Positions 60,978 to 64,000 of a stretch of DNA of 64,000 nt are shown here, in pieces. A program made the translations under genes and the position numbers. The DNA comes from Candidatus Gastranaerophilales bacterium. Lineage in GTDB: Bacteria; Cyanobacteriota; Vampirovibrionia; Gastranaerophilales; Gastranaerophilaceae. The stretch lies in NCBI GenBank assembly GCA_944324915.1, contig CALUYD010000001.1, positions 1 through 64,000 of the forward strand, read 5' to 3'. The notes under the pieces were generated by a model that saw only the letters and a program-made list of their open reading frames with translations, was not told where the DNA came from and did no database searches. Position 1 is the stretch's first letter. Every line of letters starts with the position of its first letter.

Positions 60978-62201
60978 ATGAACAAAACAGAAAAAAACTT
61001 TAATATTTACTTTGAAAACAAAGACTTAACACAAGATGAAACATACTCATCCAATGTTGTTAAGTCTTTAATTCGAAGCATATTAGAGCCTGTTGTAAGC
61101 AATAATTCAAAAGCAATAATTTTTACGCATCTAAAAGATTATCCTGAAACTCAAGGAATAATCAAAAGACTTGAATATTGCGCTAATGCAAACCTAATAA
61201 AAATTAGCGACTTTGAATTTTCAAAATTTGATGTCGAAGAAATAGGCTTTGTTGTTTTAACATCTCAAAGATACAATGCAGCATTTTTGTTCAAAGAAAC
61301 AGAAGAAAATAAATTTCAAATTTATCTTAAATTAAATTCTAAACTTGTAAACGATGTTTATGAAACAATAAAATCAACATTTTTAATCAATTTTGATGAA
61401 GAATTTTATGCTCATAAGCCGGAAAGACGTGATAACACTTTAATGAACAGTGCAATTTCAAATATTCTTAAATATTTTGAAGAAGCAATACAAGAGAGTG
61501 AATACAATTCAAAAATTCAAGAAAATTACAAAACAATTAACGAAACAAATACAAATTTCAGAAATGAAATCTATCAAAATATTAAACAAATTGCGCATGA
61601 AATCAAAAATCAATTGAGCATTTTAGATATTTATACAAGAATTTATGAAAAGAAAACAGGCGATTTAGAAACATCAGAACCTATAAGAAAATCTGTTAGT
61701 CTTATAAAAGCTCAAATTGAACAATTTAAAAATATTGATGTAGTAAATCTGCAAGAAAAAAATATTAAAACTATCATCCAAGATTCAATAAAAGTTTATA
61801 GCGGACTTTTAAAAGAAAAAAACAATAAATTAATTCTAATTGATGAAATGGCGGCGCTTGAGGCTAATTGTTTTGTGGATGAAGAAAAATTCTCAATAGT
61901 AATTAATAATGTTATTAAAAATGCACATGATTCAACTCAAAATGATGAAATAATCATAAAGTTGCAACAAATCGAAGAAAAAGTTAGAATTTCAATTATA
62001 AACCACGGCGAAATGATTGAAAAAAGCCAACAAGAAAAAATATTCGAAAAAGGATATACAACTAAAAAAGATGGATGGGGAATAGGATTATCAGTTTGCA
62101 AAAAATTCATAGGTTCACAATTTGGAACATTTGAATTAGCTAAAAGCGATGAAAACGAAACAATTTTCACGCTGACATTGCCTTTAGCTCAAACAAAATA
62201 A
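60978..62201 (+). CDS. Soluble histidine kinase
   Basis: 407 aa, no membrane helix. A non-conserved sensory N-terminal half (about 1-185), then a dimerisation helix with phospho-accepting H207 in 'QIAHEIKNQLSILDIY', N box 'INNVIKNAHDS' and G boxes 'TKKDGWGIGLSVCKKFIG'. Probably the partner of the response regulator 500 bp upstream. Located directly before flgB (21 bp), comparable in position and type to the cytoplasmic kinases that control flagellar gene hierarchies. Confidence 0.92.
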   Translation: MNKTEKNFNIYFENKDLTQDETYSSNVVKSLIRSILEPVVSNNSKAIIFTHLKDYPETQGIIKRLEYCANANLIKISDFEFSKFDVEEIGFVVLTSQRYNAAFLFKETEENKFQIYLKLNSKLVNDVYETIKSTFLINFDEEFYAHKPERRDNTLMNSAISNILKYFEEAIQESEYNSKIQENYKTINETNTNFRNEIYQNIKQIAHEIKNQLSILDIYTRIYEKKTGDLETSEPIRKSVSLIKAQIEQFKNIDVVNLQEKNIKTIIQDSIKVYSGLLKEKNNKLILIDEMAALEANCFVDEEKFSIVINNVIKNAHDSTQNDEIIIKLQQIEEKVRISIINHGEMIEKSQQEKIFEKGYTTKKDGWGIGLSVCKKFIGSQFGTFELAKSDENETIFTLTLPLAQTK

Positions 62202-62222
62202 TCAAAAAATAAGGATAGAATT

Positions 62223-62690
62223 ATGGATTTTATAGACAACAGAACAAGAGCAATAGGAGCTATGGCGCTTGACGGTTTGCAAGAAAGAGCAAAAGCAATA
62301 AGTGCCAATACCGTTAATGTCTTAACTCCAAATTATCAAAGAAAAGAAGTATCATTTGAGCAAAGTCTGCAAAATATCATTGCTCGTGAAAACGAAAAAG
62401 AACAAATTAAACTAAATAATTCACAAATGTATCAAAAAAACCCTAATGCGGTTTTAGAAGGTCAAAGTCCCGCTCAAATTGCATTTTTAAACACTGCTTA
62501 TGAAGACGGATATTCAATAAATGTTGAAAATGATACATCTGAACCATTGGGTTTAAACGGAAATAATGTTAATTTAGAATCAGAAATGATGGATGAAGCT
62601 AAAAACGGTATGCAATATCAAGTTGTAGCATCGTTATTATCAAAATCTTACGCTATGATGAACACTATCATCAAAGGTCAAAATCAATAA
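62223..62690 (+). CDS. flgB: Flagellar basal-body rod protein FlgB
   Basis: 155 aa. 'IGAMALDGLQERAKAISANTVNVLTPNYQRKEVSFEQSLQNII' at the N-terminus and 'LESEMMDEAKNGMQYQVVASLLSKSYAMMNTIIKG' at the C-terminus match FlgB. AAGGAT lies before the ATG. Confidence 0.93.
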   Translation: MDFIDNRTRAIGAMALDGLQERAKAISANTVNVLTPNYQRKEVSFEQSLQNIIARENEKEQIKLNNSQMYQKNPNAVLEGQSPAQIAFLNTAYEDGYSINVENDTSEPLGLNGNNVNLESEMMDEAKNGMQYQVVASLLSKSYAMMNTIIKGQNQ

Positions 62691-62704
62691 CAGGGGAGAA
62701 TTAG

Positions 62705-63196
62705 ATGAGTTTTAATGTATTTGATATAGCAGCAACGGGAATGTATGCGCAACGTATTAAAATGGATACAGTTTCATCAAATATCGCTAATGTTAACACT
62801 ACAAGAAATGAATTTGGCGAAAAGGAAGTTTATCATAAAAAACAAGTAAACTTTAAAGAAATGGTAATGAAAAAAAATAACGGCTTTCCTCAAGGAAATG
62901 CTGATGTAATTTTTAATCCGCCGGATGAACCTTATTTAGTTGGCGGAGTAACCATGGGAAGCGAATCCGTTTCTAACGGTGTAATGGTAGAATCAATAAC
63001 AGATGCCGATAACCCTACAAGAATGGTGTATGACCCATCACACCCTGATGCTGATGAAAACGGATATGTTGAGCTTCCAAATGTAAATATAGTTGAAGAA
63101 ATGGTAAGCATGGTAAATGCTTCAAGAGCTTATGAAGCAAATGTTACCATAGCACAAACCACAAAAACCATGATACAAAGTGCAATTAATATTTAA
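62705..63196 (+). CDS. flgC: Flagellar basal-body rod protein FlgC
   Basis: 163 aa. 'FDIAATGMYAQRIKMDTVSSNIANVNTTR', 'YDPSHPDADENGYVELPNVNIVEEMVSMVNASRAYEANVTIAQTTKTMIQSAINI' are diagnostic. GGGGAG precedes the ATG. Confidence 0.97.
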   Translation: MSFNVFDIAATGMYAQRIKMDTVSSNIANVNTTRNEFGEKEVYHKKQVNFKEMVMKKNNGFPQGNADVIFNPPDEPYLVGGVTMGSESVSNGVMVESITDADNPTRMVYDPSHPDADENGYVELPNVNIVEEMVSMVNASRAYEANVTIAQTTKTMIQSAINI

Positions 63197-63207
63197 GGTA
63201 AAAGTTT

Positions 63208-63687
63208 ATGGCAGATAATTTCAGTATAAATCCGAATTTTAAAATGGGACAGTTTGAAAATACAATCAGTGATTATAATAAAGTTTTTTCAGACTCTCTA
63301 AATCAAGCAAATAATAACATTGGACAAAATCAATCTTTTGATGAAATTTTTAATTCGTTCAATTCAAACCAAATACAGCCAATTCAAGGCGGAGCGCAAA
63401 TGTATGTCGGTATGGATTCAATTAATGCTTCAAAAATTGAAAACCTATCCGATACCGCAAAAATGGCAAATGACATAGGAAAAGGCTTTTCAAGTGGATT
63501 AAGCCAAGTTAGCAATCTTGAAAAAGAAGCAGAAAATGCCTTTGAAACATTTGCTTCAGGAGGAGATATAAACGTACATGATGTTATGATAGCTACTCAA
63601 AAATCGCACCTTGCAATGCAAATGGCAATTCAATTAAGAAATCAAATGCTCAATGCATACAACGAATTTAAAAATATGACTATATAA
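63208..63687 (+). CDS. fliE: Flagellar hook-basal body complex protein FliE
   Basis: 159 aa, longer than the usual 100-110. The C-terminal half ('EKEAENAFETFASGGDINVHDVMIATQKSHLAMQMAIQLRNQMLNAYNEF') is typical FliE, the MS-ring/rod adaptor. The N-terminal 80 residues are Asn/Gln-rich and lineage-specific. Follows flgC as in the classic flgB-flgC-fliE order. Confidence 0.93.
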   Translation: MADNFSINPNFKMGQFENTISDYNKVFSDSLNQANNNIGQNQSFDEIFNSFNSNQIQPIQGGAQMYVGMDSINASKIENLSDTAKMANDIGKGFSSGLSQVSNLEKEAENAFETFASGGDINVHDVMIATQKSHLAMQMAIQLRNQMLNAYNEFKNMTI

Positions 63688-63704
63688 TTTAAAAGGAAAT
63701 AAAA

Positions 63705-64000
63705 ATGAAATACGAATGCGGTCTTAGTTTAAAAGAACTTGAAAAAAGAACTCATAAAGATTATCTTCTGACAAAGAAAATGCTTGATGTGGATTCAATA
63801 GAATTCAAAAATCTAAAAGAAGGAGATAAAATCGCACTTAGTTATCTAATTAAGGCAGCTCGTATCATTGAAAAAATAAATATGGAGCTTGATTCTCATC
63901 ATAATCTTGCTTTTAGAGATTTTCTGGAAGCTGAAATCAAGAAAGGAAACAAAAAAGCTAAACTGACAAAAATTCTTTTTGATGCTCAAAAGGGTATATT
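63705..64000 (+). CDS. Unassigned ORF, cut by the window end
   Basis: At least 98 codons, open at the right edge. Begins 'MKYECGLSLKELEKRTHKDYLLTKKML' and continues 'LKEGDKIALSYLIKAARIIEKINMELDSHHNLAFRDFLEAEI'. AAGGAAAT lies before the ATG. Not FliF, which often follows fliE. The 'ALSYLIKAARI' helix is faintly like the N-terminal part of dipeptidyl-peptidase III-type (M49) proteins, but this is too weak to call. It uses more CTT/CTG, AAG and GGT codons than the flagellar genes before it. Confidence 0.7.
   Translation, partial: MKYECGLSLKELEKRTHKDYLLTKKMLDVDSIEFKNLKEGDKIALSYLIKAARIIEKINMELDSHHNLAFRDFLEAEIKKGNKKAKLTKILFDAQKGI

Overview
The window is AT-rich (roughly 30% GC by eye), gene-dense bacterial chromosome. 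It fits best a flagellated member of the Gastranaerophilales / Vampirovibrionia ('Melainabacteria', the non-photosynthetic sister group of Cyanobacteria). The reasons are a Ycf45/SpoIIIAA-like AAA-R3H protein of the kind common in cyanobacteria and plastids, L- and P-ring flagellar genes (so a two-membrane envelope), PilT, PPi-dependent phosphofructokinase, and several lineage-type orphan proteins. Three of these orphans carry a short (V/I/L)(N/S)(F/Y)(K/A)(S/G) motif within their first about 35 residues. No phage, IS element or CRISPR array is visible.

Layout. 1-4 kb: tRNA-Thr, a large HerA-like protein lacking the P-loop, then flhB. 4-14.5 kb: nadD/yqeK diverging from rqcH, an XRE regulator facing a Lys/Ala-rich membrane-anchored protein across a motif-rich intergenic region, pheT-galE, a YgjP-like protease and the Ycf45-like ATPase. 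14.5-20.4 kb: small orphan genes, a U32 (RlhA-like) protein, an MFS transporter, and secreted or Cys-rich proteins. 20.4-21 kb: an unusual tRNA-Lys locus with two tandem 105-bp units made from the tRNA 5' end plus an antisense copy of its D arm, and a decayed 3' tRNA copy downstream. 21-26.5 kb: two tandem thymidylate-kinase paralogues, miaA, an agmatinase-type ureohydrolase and pgi. 26.6-29.4 kb: the classic rpmG-trnW-secE-nusG-rplK-rplA block. 29.5-32.7 kb: pilT and a GAF-GGDEF-degenerate HD-GYP protein.

32.7-42.6 kb is the main flagellar rod/ring/hook-junction cluster: fliI diverging from a lytic transglycosylase, flgF, flgG, flgA, flgH, flgI, flgJ, an orphan, flgN, flgK and flgL. 42.7-50.9 kb is metabolic: PPi-PFK, def-fmt-aroH, an active/inactive M16 peptidase pair, ribBA and ribE. 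50.9-52.8 kb holds fliM-fliN-receiver protein. 52.9-59.6 kb holds coaD, a coiled-coil protein, a 927-aa orphan, an AMIN-like membrane protein and era. 59.7-63.7 kb holds a LuxR-type response regulator and a soluble histidine kinase, then flgB-flgC-fliE. Regulator and kinase are separated by about 485 bp of GC-rich, hairpin-rich mosaic repeats. The window ends inside an unassigned ORF.

Flagellar genes therefore sit at five separate places among housekeeping genes, probably under the regulator/kinase pair. A recurrent pattern is a TATAAT-like -10 box ending 6-8 nt before the ATG with no Shine-Dalgarno sequence, which suggests that a substantial minority of genes make leaderless mRNAs. The most unusual non-coding structures are the tRNA-Lys repeat locus (20.5-20.95 kb) and the GC-rich hairpin mosaic (60.48-60.96 kb).
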